NCBI RefSeq assembly: GCF_022682495.2
Contig: NC_071396.1
Coordinates: forward strand, 21,511,735-21,575,734
DNA length: 64,000 bases
Direction of reading: 5' to 3'
DNA from: Desmodus rotundus
Lineage: Eukaryota; Chordata; Mammalia; Chiroptera; Phyllostomidae
Shown: piece after piece, positions 1 to 13,000 of the stretch
Numbering within the stretch: the first letter of the stretch is position 1
Layout of the letters: each line of letters starts with the position of its first letter
Notes under the pieces: generated by a model
What the model was told of the DNA's origin: nothing
Seen by the model: only the letters and a program-made list of their open reading frames with translations
Databases searched by the model: none
Made by a program: the position numbers and the translations under genes

Positions 1-914
1 AAAGGTTGGCTGAGTGAAGGAAGCATTTCCCCTTTTTTTAGCGAGTTGCCACCACCGTCCAGAGTGGTTGCTCACAGAGCAGTGAGCCTCTGTCCTGGCC
101 AGCGGCAGACTCGAACCCGAGCTTCAGGAGTGGGGTTCCTTCCGGGTGGTGTCCCCATCCGGAAACGCGGGGCTGCTGAACGTGCGGATGAGGGACTAGC
201 GACCACATCTTAGCAGGAGTGTCCTCAGAGAGTCTTGTGTGGACGGCAGGCGGGCTTCACGGGTCCACTGCTGCCCTGAGATCGTGTGACTTCAGTGATG
301 TCGCATGGAAGAAGAAGCAGCTGGCAAGATAGGAAGCCAGGGGACAGCGTTCTCGTTCTCGTAGACAGAGTTTGGCCTCAGCAACTCAGTGACCTTTTTG
401 TGTTTTCTCTCTGTTGCTAAAATGTTGCTCTCAACTGTTAGGGGCTTTAGTGACATCCTAACGTAAGAGGGATACTTGCTACCCACTGGGCGCCGAGATT
501 GCGCTGGAGTGTCTGAGTGGCCGGTGTGGTCGCCTCCGGTGCCCTCACTCGGTCGTAGAAGGCGGCCTCCCAGTTGGAGGGAGAGTTCCGCAGTGGTTCC
601 TCGTGCAGCTAGGTTCCTCTCTGACAGTTTCTGAGATGGCAACACAGCCTTGCCCATGATGCTCTCCACATACTCCCCAAATCTCAGCATTGGGGTGGGC
701 AGCAGGGAGGGGGCCCGCCGCGCATGAGGCGGTGAAAGTGGGACGAGGAAGGAGGAATGGAACAGGACGGGCGTGAAAGCCCAGGGTTGGAAAAAGAAGA
801 TGTGATCATACATGTGTGGGGGTGGGGTTTCTTCCGGCTTGCTGCCCGGCTGAGAGCGGCCCGTCCTGCCCTCTGCCCCCACCTTTGATGTGCCCCTGCT
901 CTGTCCCCTTACAG
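1..914 (+). other. SIPA1L2: intron preceding the first exon in the window (3' part)
   Basis: This is intronic sequence ending in a pyrimidine-rich acceptor, 'ccccttacag', at 905-914. The intron is phase 1: the first base of the next codon (Glu) comes from an exon outside the window. I see no gene, RNA or recognisable repeat here. The open frame on the minus strand at 292-882 has no family signature and looks like chance. Confidence 0.75.
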
Positions 915-1048
915 AGCACCAGAACTACTTCGGGATAGACGAGAACCTTGGCCCCGTGGCTGTCAGCATCCGGAGGGAGAAGGTGGAAGACGCCAAGGAG
1001 AAAGAAGGGTCGCAGTACAACTACCGAGTGGCTTTCAGGACGAGCGAG
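915..1048 (+). CDS. SIPA1L2: SIPA1L2 exon A: pre-GAP segment
   Basis: The exon encodes 44 complete codons, beginning (E)[20 protein letters not shown] and ending RVAFRTSE. This is the conserved block just upstream of the catalytic GAP core in SIPA1-family proteins, where the equivalent part of Rap1GAP helps form the dimerisation region. The acceptor is 'ttacag' at 909-914 and the donor is GAG|gtaacg at 1049. The exon starts in phase 1 and ends in phase 0. [16 protein letters not shown] is almost invariant between SIPA1L1 and SIPA1L2, while [18 protein letters not shown] is of the SIPA1L2 type. Confidence 0.96.
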
Positions 1049-4000
1049 GTAACGGGCTGCCTGGGGGCGTGTCCTGGGCTGAGCCTGGGACTTACACTAA
1101 GGTTGTTTCAGAGACGGATTGCGTTTATCTTTCAATGTTAGTTACTGTGACGTCTCAGATTATGGAAAGGGCAATGCCTTCTTATGCGAAATAAAAAACT
1201 GGAAACCTGTTGTGGGTGTTAAGTGGCAATGATTTCACTGCCACCTGAACAGATAGAAAGGGTAAGGATGCAAGGTTTTCGGGGCTGCGAGGGTGAATGT
1301 GAACTCTGCAATTCATGTCTGAATTTAAAAAGGAGTTTGAAACCTCTCACAGTATCAGCTGGCCTGCAGTGGGGGACAGGTTGCCAGTATAGAGGCTCCG
1401 TCTGCCCCCACCTCATTCCCCGAGGACACAGGCTGGTTTCTTGCTTGTCTTGCTTCCAGTGAAGAGTGAGATTGTTATGCAGATGGCACGACAGGAATAG
1501 CCACGTGGGTAGATGTTGGTTTATCAGAAGAACAAGATCTGGCCTGCACTTTGGGTCTTGTTCCCCTGACTCTTTCCAGTCAGAGGGAAGTATATTTGGC
1601 GAGCGTTCCAGAACGATGACGAGCAGATCGGACAGAGAGGACAGAGCCCTCTGCTCGTCCCCGGCAGTGCTCACGGGCCTGGGCCCCGCTGTGCGCCCTG
1701 CTTGTCGAGGGTGCTCGGGTGGTCTGGGCTCCGAGAAGGATCCAGGAGACGGCCCCTGTGCTGAAGTCGCGTCTTCAAGTCAGAGTCCCGTGCTGTCCAG
1801 TTCAGGAGCCACCAGCCACATGTGGCCGTTGAAGTTTAAAGTAACGGAGTAAAACTAGAAATTCAGTTCCTCAGTCCTGCTAGTCACAGGCCAGGTGTTC
1901 AGGGGCCACATGTGGCTGCGGCCCCGTAGGAACTGGTCCAGGCTGAGAATGTCCTCGCACTGTAGGACAGTGTGCCACAGCACACTGTGCATGCCAGGCG
2001 TCCCTGTCACCATGTCACCCCAGCTTCTAGCCGCCCTCCCCCAGAGGCTGAGGTGGGACTGGAACAGACAGGCCTCTGGGTTTGCAGGGCTGGGGTTGCC
2101 TCTCTCTTGTCCGGAGAGGCCCAGGCGTGAGTCACAGTAGCGCTCCCTGCTGTCATGACACGTTTGAGGACACCCCAAATCATGAGGCAGTCTCTGATGA
2201 CAGTCCACTCAGCCCTGAGTCGCCTGCCGTGGTGTCACTGGGCATCCCCGTTCAGCTGCAGGAATAGTCAGCACGGTTAGGTAGACAGAAGGAGAGAAAG
2301 GAGCGGAAGGAGAGAAGGCGATGTAGAGAAACGGGGAGACAGGAGAAGGAAAAGGGACGTCTTGGGGGAAAGGTGAGGCCTGGCCTCACGACCTCCAGTT
2401 TCTGCTCAGCGTCCTTCTCCTGCCGGTCCGGAGTCGTGGGAGTGTCTGTGTCCCCCACGGCTGCGCGGTGCTGCGCCCCTCCTCCCCCTCCAGGCATCGG
2501 TCTGGCTCGGTCCACCCTGCCTGGCTGCCCATGCAGACAAGACCCTCAGCCGCCTTGCACTTTGTGTAACGAGTCACTGAACTCTCATGTTCTGCCCCGC
2601 AGCTGACAACTCTGAGAGGAGCTATTTTAGAAGACGCCATACCCTCCACCGCGAGGCACGGCACCGCGCGAGGACTGCCTCTCAAAGAAGTGCTGGAATA
2701 CGTCGTTCCCGAGCTGAGCATCCAGTGCCTGCGGCAGGCCGCCAGCTCGCCCAAAGTCCCGGAGCAGCTGCTCAAGCTGGATGAGCAGGGGGTGTGCATC
2801 GCGCGTGAGGCCGACGCTCGCGTCTCCGTTTCTCCGTGCTTTGGCGATTTCCGTTCCATCTTTCTTTTAAGATCTTTTGTGTTCAGTGCCTTGAAGCATT
2901 CTCTCTCCAGTTTTTCCCAACCATGCCTTCTTTTTATGAGTTAAGACACGTGATGCCTTTATAGTGTAACACACCTGCTGAGTTGTGTGCCTGGGGTGGT
3001 TTTTGCCAAGGTTTGGTACGTCTCAGCGAGCAAGAGCACGTGTGACTTGTGATTCTTAGGGGTCAGTGGCATTTTTTCCTAGGGTTTAAAAGACTCAGGC
3101 TGACTGTTTTCCCGAACTAATATTTGCTCTCGTCTGCTGTGGGCATCAGGCTGGCGGGTGGAAGTGAACAGCATGCCGGAGGAACAGTGAAGCTGATCAG
3201 GCCTAGTCGCCAGCCCACAGGGACAGGAAGGCCAAGAGCACGGTGACCTTTGCAAGGCAGAATGTGGCACTGGGTCTGGGAGAGGGATAGACGCAGACAG
3301 TGCTTTGGGAAAGCGGACATCGGGCAGCACACATCTCCCCACGGAGGTGGCGTTGTCGCTGGGTCTTGAGCCTGGGGCAGAATTCCAGAAGGGAGCTAGG
3401 AGTAGTCGGCTGTTTCAGGAACTGTGACTTGTTTCTGTACAAGAACGGGCACACAGAGGGAGGTTGAGAGTTTTCAAAACAAAGTGTGTTGAGCTAGAGC
3501 TGGGAGGACCCGGGGTGTTCGGTGCTGGAGCGCGCATAATTGCGAGGGCCACGGGGGCAGTGGGGGCTTCCGGGGATGGGACTGGTCAGAGCTAGACTCT
3601 AGGAAGATGCTTCCGGCAGTGGGGAGAGGACAGGCTGGTGAACACAGCCTGTCGGGGGCCTAGAGCTCAGCCGTATGACTCTTGACATCGTCCAGGAGGG
3701 ACGTAACGATGGCAGGCTTGGGATGGTGGCCCAGAAGAGAGAAAGAGGTCCCTTAAGTTTCACATGCTAGAGACTTGTAGGGGAAACGGAGGTAGGAGTT
3801 CAGGTGTATGCAGTTCGTTTTAAATTAGTGGATTTGTTTTTACATGCTTTAAAAACTAAAGACAGTAGCGATGTGTATTTCCAGAATTTCCCAAGGGAAG
3901 TTCTTCTGCATGTGTTTGAGGGACTCTGCGGCACTTCTCGGTTGGCCCAGTAACGCTCCCGGGGGTGCCCTGGTGCACCGTGTGATACTCCCTCGGCTGG

Positions 4001-7000
4001 AATTCTGTCGTAAGAGTGACGAACTCGTCCTTGGTCTAGCAAGTTAACACTGCATACTGGTCAAAGGAAGCGGGCTCTCTGACACTCAGAAAGGACGTTG
4101 CTGAGATCTCTCTGTCTGAGGAATAAGCGCTGACACATTAAAAACATCTGGACCAAATTAGATGAGAGCATTAGACTTCTGAAATCGTGTGACTCACAGA
4201 GTAGCGCTTCCACGATCGTTGCTGGTGAGTGTGTGGACCGCAGGAGGCGCCCACAGAACAGCTGAGGGAACAGGTCTGCATGGAGGGAGAGCACACGGGT
4301 TCAAATATTCAGCACGCAGACGGGTCGATGAGAAGGACGGCATTCCTTGTCACAGGGCAGGAGAGTCCGTGAAGACAGCCTGCCCCCCACACGGCAGTCC
4401 TGTGTCCCTTTATGCCCCTGGCACACAGTGGTTCTCCCTTTAAGCCACGCCACTGCACTGGCCCTGGCAGGTGCCTGCGGACGAGGTGGCTGGTCCCCTC
4501 TGGCTGGTGTGGAGGGGTCCAGAGATGGCCCATCTTCCCCCAGCCCGAACCCAGAAGTCCTCAAGGCCCGAGAGACATCACTGCAGCTGCAAGTGGCTCT
4601 GGGTCCCCTCGCGGAATGAAGCAGGGGTTCGGGAAGTCTGTGCAGCAGAGCAGGACCGGAAGCTGTGCCGGGCAATTTGGGGGAATAAAGCATCTTAGGT
4701 ACACCTATTTCCAATCTTGATGTCAAGGAATTCACTTTAAGTGTTGGGTTCTGCTTTTGAGCAAACCAGTCACTGCATCGTGTCCTTCTTGTAGTTCGAG
4801 TGTTTCTCCTTCTGAGATTGTATTTGTTTGCTCTGCTTTCCCTTCTGAGTGGCATATAATAGGGCACTTCAACTTCCCGTAACTCTTAGTGGTGTCTGAT
4901 TTCCATATTACGTGCAGAAAGCACTACTTCTGCTCATCTCTAAAAGAGATTGCACAGCTTTTTTTAACATCACAGATTCTAAAGGACCTTTTAAAGCCCC
5001 CACTACCCTGTTCGGGGGGTTGAGAGTTTATTGTAGGTAATACCATTTTTATTCACTTTGCTAATAGTAGATCTGCCCAGGGAGGGTGGGGCCAATCTTA
5101 TGTGACGGTTGTTAATAGTTTGTAATACTGATGAAATATTTAAAGGATGTGTTGTCAGTTACGGTCTCCTGGAATTTGTAATCCATTTGGGTTTGAGACA
5201 GTCCCTGATAGATCCACTTTGTATGGGGCATTTTGGGGAGATTTAGTAGGTACTAAGATTGTTTTTTTCAATCAAGTTGGTAAGATGTTTTGAGCAGGAA
5301 GACTCTATGTATGCTGTGGGGAATTATAAGGAAAGTAATTACTTAGCAGGACTTTGAAAATTTGGTTACTTTATATCAAGTCACCTCTCAACCTACAAAA
5401 ATCCCACTTTTAGTTAAGACCACGCTGTTGCCTGCAGGCGCTGAGATTCCCCAAGCAGGTGCCTCCCTACCTTTCTTGGATTGTGTGTTTTCGTTAGGTG
5501 ATGTTAGCAGGAGACAGCTTTTCTCACTCTGCCACTCAAGGGAAATGAGTGCCACTGTGCCTTGTTTTACTGATGGAGTCGGCTATGAATTTTGATCATA
5601 GCCTCTATGTTACAGCTTGATAATAAAAGTGAACCACTTTTGGATTGATGCCTCGAGGGACTTGGTGATGTCTGATAATCTGTCAGTTTTTGAGGCTCAG
5701 ATTGCTGCTGGTAAGATTAAGTGCTCCGATTTCACGAGTGCGAAGTGGGTCCTCCCTGGGGGAGGTCGGAAAGCTCTCCAGGAGGATCCAGTTTCTCCCC
5801 CGGCCTCGGCCTCGGGAGAAAGCCCCCCTGTGGCCTCCAGCGAGATCTGGGATGGTCTGAGGTAGAGTTACAGCAGGAACTCTTCACTTGCTGTTAAAAT
5901 TCTTTATGGGCCATTGTACACTTAGCAGATGCTTCCTTTCAAGATAGTCCGAAATGCAGAAATGACCTTAATTGTACAGCCAAAGTCAACTTTTATGGAA
6001 ACCAAACATTGTTCTATTTACATACATATATCACAGCGTCCATTGGGATTCTTGCCTGACCAGACCTTAATTTGATTTGTTTTTTCATTTCAGTGTTTCA
6101 CATTTCATATTTTTATGAATGTTCAAATAACAACAAAAATAAGAACATTAGGAACCAGGGAGGGAAAGCTTTTAAAAGGCTGTGGCCTTTTTTCCGTCCT
6201 GACTTGGACGGTGATGCTCATTACTCTGTGGTGGGGGCAAGTGAAGTATTTCCGCAGTTATGTTTTTGAATAGGTGCTTGAACTTATCTCTATGTTTAGA
6301 AACCTGGCAAATCCCACATGGCCACGCCGTACGTGTGTTTCTTAGGATTTCTGCCCTTCCTCCAGCGGTAGTTTGGGGTTTCTGGGTTTGTGACCTGTTC
6401 TGAGCTGTTTGTAGAAGGATAGTTGCTGCTTCTTTGGCCTGTGTGCTTACGGGCACTGTCCTGCCGTGCTCTCCTGAGAGCTGGGTCCTAAACTCCTCTT
6501 GTTTCAGTTTTCCTGGAGGTTGGCTTGTCCGACGCTCTCTGACGAGTAACCGCCTCGCTTCCGCATTTCAGCTGAGCTTCCAGCACAAGATCGGGATCCT
6601 TTACTGCAAAGCAGGCCAGAGCACGGAGGAGGAGATGTACAACAACGAGACGGCGGGACCAGCGTTCGAAGAGTTCCTGGATCTCCTGGGCCAGCGAGTG
6701 CGGCTGAAAGGCTTCAGCAAATACCGGGCTCAGCTCGACAACAAAAGTAAGCTTCATAGTGGGGTGTGTTAATTCTCCCGAGGCACGCATGCGCGGAAAT
6801 CTAATCAAGCGATCACAGCCCTCCTGCTCTTGGCCCCAGAAGCTGCTTAGCCAGCTTATTTGGGATCAAGTTTAGATTTCCTCAGATGAGTATAGGAAGC
6901 ACTTTCCTCAAGAGGCATATGTTTCACATGAGCTCAAAGGTCAATTCTTCGTCCTTTGTAACACCAGCGAGAGAATCCCCAGTGTGGCGTGAAGAGTCTT

Positions 7001-10000
7001 TTAATATCTTCTTCTTTCTCTTAAGCTCGCCTCTTTCCTTGCACCCTCGTTCTGGTTTACCAGGGACGGGCACCGCGATCCTTTCTAAAAGACCAAATAT
7101 GAACCCGTTCACTCACACCGTGCTCGCAGGCGGGCTTCGTTTACTTCTGGTTTCACTCTCTTACCTCGGGAGTTGGAGCTGTGATCGAAAAGCCGAGGCG
7201 TCGGATCTTTCAAGGACCTTGGTCTGGACGCCTGAGGTTCCAGATTGACCGGCGGATTTAAAGCGCAGGCTTTCTGCTGATCCAGTGTGAGCACTTGTCC
7301 CACGTCTTCATTTAGGTCACCCTGTCCCTCACGGTCCTCATGCGTTCTGAATGCTCTGCCTTTGTTCTGCTGTGGGTTGGTCGCTGTTGGCACCTGAGCC
7401 ACCAAGCAGAGTAATTTCGGTGTTTTGGAAAATCCTGCTTATGATCAGGCAACGACTTGCTTGTTCTTCCGATGAGAAGCAGATAGAGTCTGAAGTTGGG
7501 GGGTCCAGGAAGTGTCCAGTCCACCCCTGGTAGGGATGGTGAAGTGGGAACATCAGTGTGTGGCCGAGCTGGCATTGGAAGCAGGGTGCTCAGGACTCCC
7601 TGTCCCCAGTGTCCATTCAACCTGGGACTGTCATTAGTACTTGCCTGCGTGTCAGGGAGGTGCCAGGTCCTTGCGCTCTCGTCATCAGCGGTGGGTTGCA
7701 AAGTTACACTGAGAGGGTAGGTCGCGGGCCCCGGTGCGCCCTCCACGCTTACCCGGGTTGGAGCTGGGCTGCGCGTCGAATGCTATTGCTCTGCCTCGGA
7801 TGGAGAAAGACAGGAAATAATTTGTGATGCCCGCTGTGAGTAGCCGCATATTTTGAAAAGTTCACTGAGACCGTTTCTGATTTTTCTTTTTTTCTTGGCA
7901 AATTCCTCTTACCTACAGCCCATACCCACCGCTTAGAGGTGCTGGCATGCTGCCCTTAGAGATGTCCTTCCCGGAAAGCTGCGTCACTGCGTGTGCCTGT
8001 CAGTCTCTCTTCAGTGGGCTGGATTGAGGCCACGCTGTAAGAATGTATCAGCGGTACAGGCTGTCAGACTGCAGCGTAGATCGTGCAGGCATTTTCCCAT
8101 GTGTACACCTGACATCTGCTCTGCATCTTTGTGGCCTTGGAGATGTTTTTGATCCTTTAGGTCTGATCTCCTTAGCTGAAGGAAATGACGACATTAGAAA
8201 GAGGTCCTGCCATGTTGATCTCCAATAAGGCATTCTCTGAGATGGGAAGGAGTCTGAGACATTCTTTAGTGGGAAAGAGGTTTCTGAGAAGGATGTTTCA
8301 TGGAATAGTCAAATAAAATTGTCTTTCACAGAGTGTACAGAAAATATCTTAAATTCTAGAGAGTTGTGCTCTAGTTTTAAGGTCTGTCAAATCTGGGCCT
8401 CCTTTTCTTCATAAGGGAAATTCAGAGCATTTGGTGTCTGGGATGTCTCTATCGGCTTTAACAGGGGCTGGTGGTTTCTCTCTTACATACGGAATGAGGC
8501 AGGGCCAGAGCAGGCAGGGGCTGCTGAGCTGCCCTGCTCACTGGAGCACAGGAGGCCCCGGCGTGGCAGGCGTGGGCAGGTGTTCCCTCTGGGTGGGGAG
8601 GACGGCAGAGCGGACTCTGCCTTGGCACCCTGGCTCTCCTCGTGAATGGAAACACGTGGACGGCCCCTGAGTAAGCTGCCGTGCTGCTGTTTGAGATGGA
8701 AACTTCCAGAATTTCATCTCTTAGCCCTGCTTGCGATAGACAGATTATGACCACATTTTCTAAATGTTTTTTACTTCCCAAAAGTGCATCTTTCTTCTTT
8801 TGTTGTAATTTCCTGAAGCTAAAACCTGCTGGCTGGACTGTAAGTACCTGCCAGGGTTGCGCTTACTGAACATTAAGCATCCTAATCCCAGTGCCGTGAT
8901 GAGAGTCCTCGGACGCGCTGGGCTGTGGCCCTCAGACCTTCGGTGTTGTTCCGGCCAGGCGGTCCTTCGCGGACAGATGCCATTTTCTCATGCGTGTGCC
9001 TGCCTGCTTCACCGCACACCCCGTCAGGGTCCTGAGCCAACACAATTAAAGTGGAAGTCACTTCCAAAGAAATTCTATGGAAAATAGCAAGTATGCATTT
9101 AGCGAATAGTTAAAAGAGAAAATCCCTTTATCTTGGGACTGGTTAATGTACAGCTTGTCAGAGGCATGTCCTCTCTGTCCATCTGCAACTCGATTTGTCA
9201 GTATCCACGTGCAAACATTTTAAATGCTCCCTGTGTTTCTGAGGCCGCCTCTGCGAGTACCGTTCAGAGTGTGCAAAACTATATTTCTTCTAGAGGATTC
9301 TCAGGACCATTTCTGAGTCAGATATAAATACTGGAAATAAAAACATAATGCAGGGTTCAGGAAGGCCTCACAAAGCTCAACTGTTTTAATGTCTTTAAGG
9401 CAAGAATGCACATTTCTAGATTTTAAAAAAAGGTTAATCCAAGATGACTGCTTAGAGTTTACCCAACAAATACAATGGAGTAAAATTTGTTGGAAGTGAT
9501 ATTGAACAGTATTGTCTCTTATTTTTTAAAAGGTAGAAAAAGAGACCTGTGTATAGGTCAGGCCTTGAGAAAGGCAGTCCTGAATTCTGTTTGCGTCTTG
9601 ATTTATATTTCCCTTGTTGTCTTTTTTTGTCTGTCTGCAAAGTGGGTCAAAACCTTCTCCCGAAACCGTTACTGAAATGTTCGCGGTCGCCATGTCGGTC
9701 CGCTGTCCGACACTCTCAGTGTGCAGTGGTCTGTTGGTAATGCACATGGGTTGTGCACCACAAAGAATCATTCTGCTTTTCGAAAGATGAGTCGCAGAAT
9801 GATTAACAGGGTCCGTATGTCATGGTTTCTAACACGTGTCAGTTCACGATGTGCAGTAAGAGATCACACTCGGTCTTTGTGGTCTGAATCATGTGACCGA
9901 ATCATTGTATTGCCCGCTGAAAACAGAAGAAATTAATTACATCGCTCAGGGAAGGAGTCTTCAACACTGCTGTCATTTCCGTACGGCGTCAGTCCTGTTC

Positions 10001-13000
10001 CTTTTCTCTGGGTTCTGACTAAGAACTAACACACGCTCACTAGGCCGGGGCAAGGATAACTGCGGGCTTGCTTCTGCCCTTCAAATAGGAGCACCCAGAC
10101 CTGCACCCGCCGCTGACCTGACTCCCCGTGGCCGACGTGGCTCACCCCTGAGGGTCACGTAGGTCCAGCAGCCAGAGTGTAGAAGGGAGGCCTGAGCTCA
10201 GGGGAAGGTGTGTGGTGAGAGCAGGTGAGGCCGTGGGTCTGGGCTGGGGAGCCGTAGAAACAGCACGCAGTGAGAGGGCCGGGGACCTGCAGGACAGGGG
10301 TTGTTCACGGTCGGGTGGTGTGTTTCTTCAACTGAATTACCCTTCGCAATAGGGACATCCTACGTGTTACTTCGCTCATGTTGCTAACTCGTTTCTGTAA
10401 TTATCTCTGTCCCTAGCTGACTCGACAGGAACTCACTCCCTCTACACCACCTACAAAGATTACGAACTCATGTTCCACGTGTCCACCATGCTGCCGCACA
10501 TGCCCAGCAACAGACAGCAGGTACGTCCCCCACACCCGGTCTCAGAGCACAGGGGGTCACCCATGGGGCGGAGCCGGGGGTTCGACCCCGTCGGGGGACC
10601 TGTGCAGGTAGAATTTTCAGAGTCGTCATTGGCCTTTCTCCTCCATGAAAGGCATTCACATTCTTCAACTCTTTAATTATTTGGGAGTATTTGGGCTTTA
10701 AAAAGGGAGTAGTACTGCACATCTTTTATTGCACTTTTTCCTTACGAAACTCAGAAGCTCTTCCATACTCACCTTCGTTTCCTGCTAGGCAACGTCTCCA
10801 GGGAGGCCAGGGTCAACTGTGTTGATTGTCAGGAGGCCAGTGTGCGGCCTGTGCAGTTTCTGCCTATGGGTAGACGACTTAATACAGAACATACTGTGAG
10901 GAAGGATCTCCGAAGTCATTCGTGGCGTGGCTGAATTTTGGGGGTGTGGCTGTATTTGGGTTGAATCGGGAGCTGAAACAGTTTGTTTTCATGCTCAGGA
11001 AACTTAGTTCTCCTGATATCACTTAACCGCACTCTTTGGCTCTCAGTGGAGTAAATCACCAAGGACCGCGTCGGAGTTGCTCGGTATTTACTTGTTGAAT
11101 GAGTGAAACTGAAGTGTTGCAGAGAATTCTTGTAATGCTTATGAAATTCAACAAGGACAGTCAAACTACATGTTTTTCCAAAGAAAAGGCCACTTGCCTT
11201 GTCCCCATCCCGAGCTTTAGGAAGCACCTGAGGTCCTGCAGCCAGGAGGAGAAAGGAGACCCCTGCGGCCCCATGTGGCTCCTCCCTGCAGGGGCGGCTT
11301 CGCCTCCCATTTTCTTCTCATGGGAATTGCTAGATGCCGTTCTCTGTCTAATACTTAACCTCACCCCCATCCTCCCTGGATTTTCTGCAGAGTTGTCTAA
11401 TACTCAGAGCTCGTCTCGCTACCTCCAGAAGTTCGGACTTTTAATCACAAAGCTGCATTTTTTATGAGGTGGAGTCATAATCAGATCAGTTATATTAGAT
11501 CGCGTGTATGTATTTATATATGTTTTAACCTGGAGGATTTCCAGCTCTTAAGTAATTCATTTTCAGTCATGCTCGGTAGTCACTAGATACGAAGAGGCTG
11601 ACTTCAGACCAGTGCCTCGTCCCCAGGCGATTTATTCCTGAATCACTCAGTAATAAACCCGTGTGAGTAGTCATTCAGATCAGGCCTTCTCAGGCCAAGA
11701 ACGCCTTTCAGCACGCAAGGAGAAAGACAGCCAGTGCCCTGTGGCCGCAGTCCCCCAGGGTTCAAACCACAAAGCCCTCCGCGTCCCTCCGTACTGGCAT
11801 CGTTGGGCTCCGCAGTGGACTGGCCCCGTCACTTCTCACGTGGCAGCCTCTGCAGTTTTGACTTCATTGTTACCAGAGCCGAAAACTGGCTTCTCCACCC
11901 ACTTTTTGTTGTATAGAAATGAAAATGTGTGGGTGTATGAGTTCTCTGTACCTGTCCCCCCGCTTTTTTTCTAAGTGAAACGCTCCTTGAAAAGTCCTAC
12001 ACATAAAAATGTGTATGGAGAGATAGGGGATGGAGAGTAGAGGGGTGGGGGGTGCTTGAAACTCCCCAAAGTGGAGATTTCAAACATGGAGCACAAAGCT
12101 AGTAGCTAGGATTCAGTTCCTGAATTTGAATCCTAGCTACTAATTTTGTGACCTTGGGCCAAGTTCTCTATGCTTTGCTGCTCTTCATCCCTGAAGACAA
12201 AAGACTTTTCTTTTTTTCCCACCAAAGTGTCCCTAAACACCTAGAATGGTACCCAAAACATGGTAGGCAGCCTGTAAGCATTTATTGAATTAATTATTAA
12301 ACCTTCCTTAGATGGTAATTAGAATTAGACAAGTTAATACATGTAAGCTCAATACTTCATATTTAATACTTAAAATTGTGCCTGGCACAGATCATGCTCC
12401 GAAAGTTTTAGTAGTTACTGGTATTTTATCGTTTACTAGGTAGAAAGCGTAAGTATTTTAGGTGACTTTATTTGCATTTTATTTTCCTGTTCCCAGTCCC
12501 AAAGATCTGCTATGTAAAACTAAGGCCTGAATAGTTAAGGAAGCAAGGGACTAATTTATCAGTAATTTCATAAAAGTAGTTTTACTTTGACATCAGTGTT
12601 TGGCTAATCATGAGTTGTCATCAGGATATTCTGTTCCTGGATAAATGATGTCACCGAACAGTCTTGGAACATGTACTTCCCAAATTTGCAAGGGATTCTG
12701 CTGACTCCGGCTCTCTCACCCACCCTGCCCATGCCCACAGGTTGCGTTCATGCCAAGTGACCGGCTGGGCTCACGCCTGCATTTGGAGGCCCCAGGACTT
12801 AGCACGGTTCACTGGCCTACACGTAAATTGTGCCTGGAACTTCGGCCTGATTAGCACTGTGGGATTTGTGACTATTTAACTGGTCCAGATTCATCCACAT
12901 CAGATACAATTTCTTACGTTTGTTCTTACAACAAATCAAGCCGAAAGCTGATTCCAAGACGTATTAAAAGTCTCTAGAGAATTCACCACAGCAAGAGAGT

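Noticed and set aside
4301..4867. 188-codon minus-strand open frame in intron B-C
   Set aside because: Composition is low-complexity Arg/Pro/Ser with no homologue I recognise, no splice or promoter context.
5617..5865. 82-codon plus-strand frame in intron B-C considered as an alternative exon
   Set aside because: No counterpart in SIPA1L proteins I remember and no convincing pair of splice sites keeping the frame.
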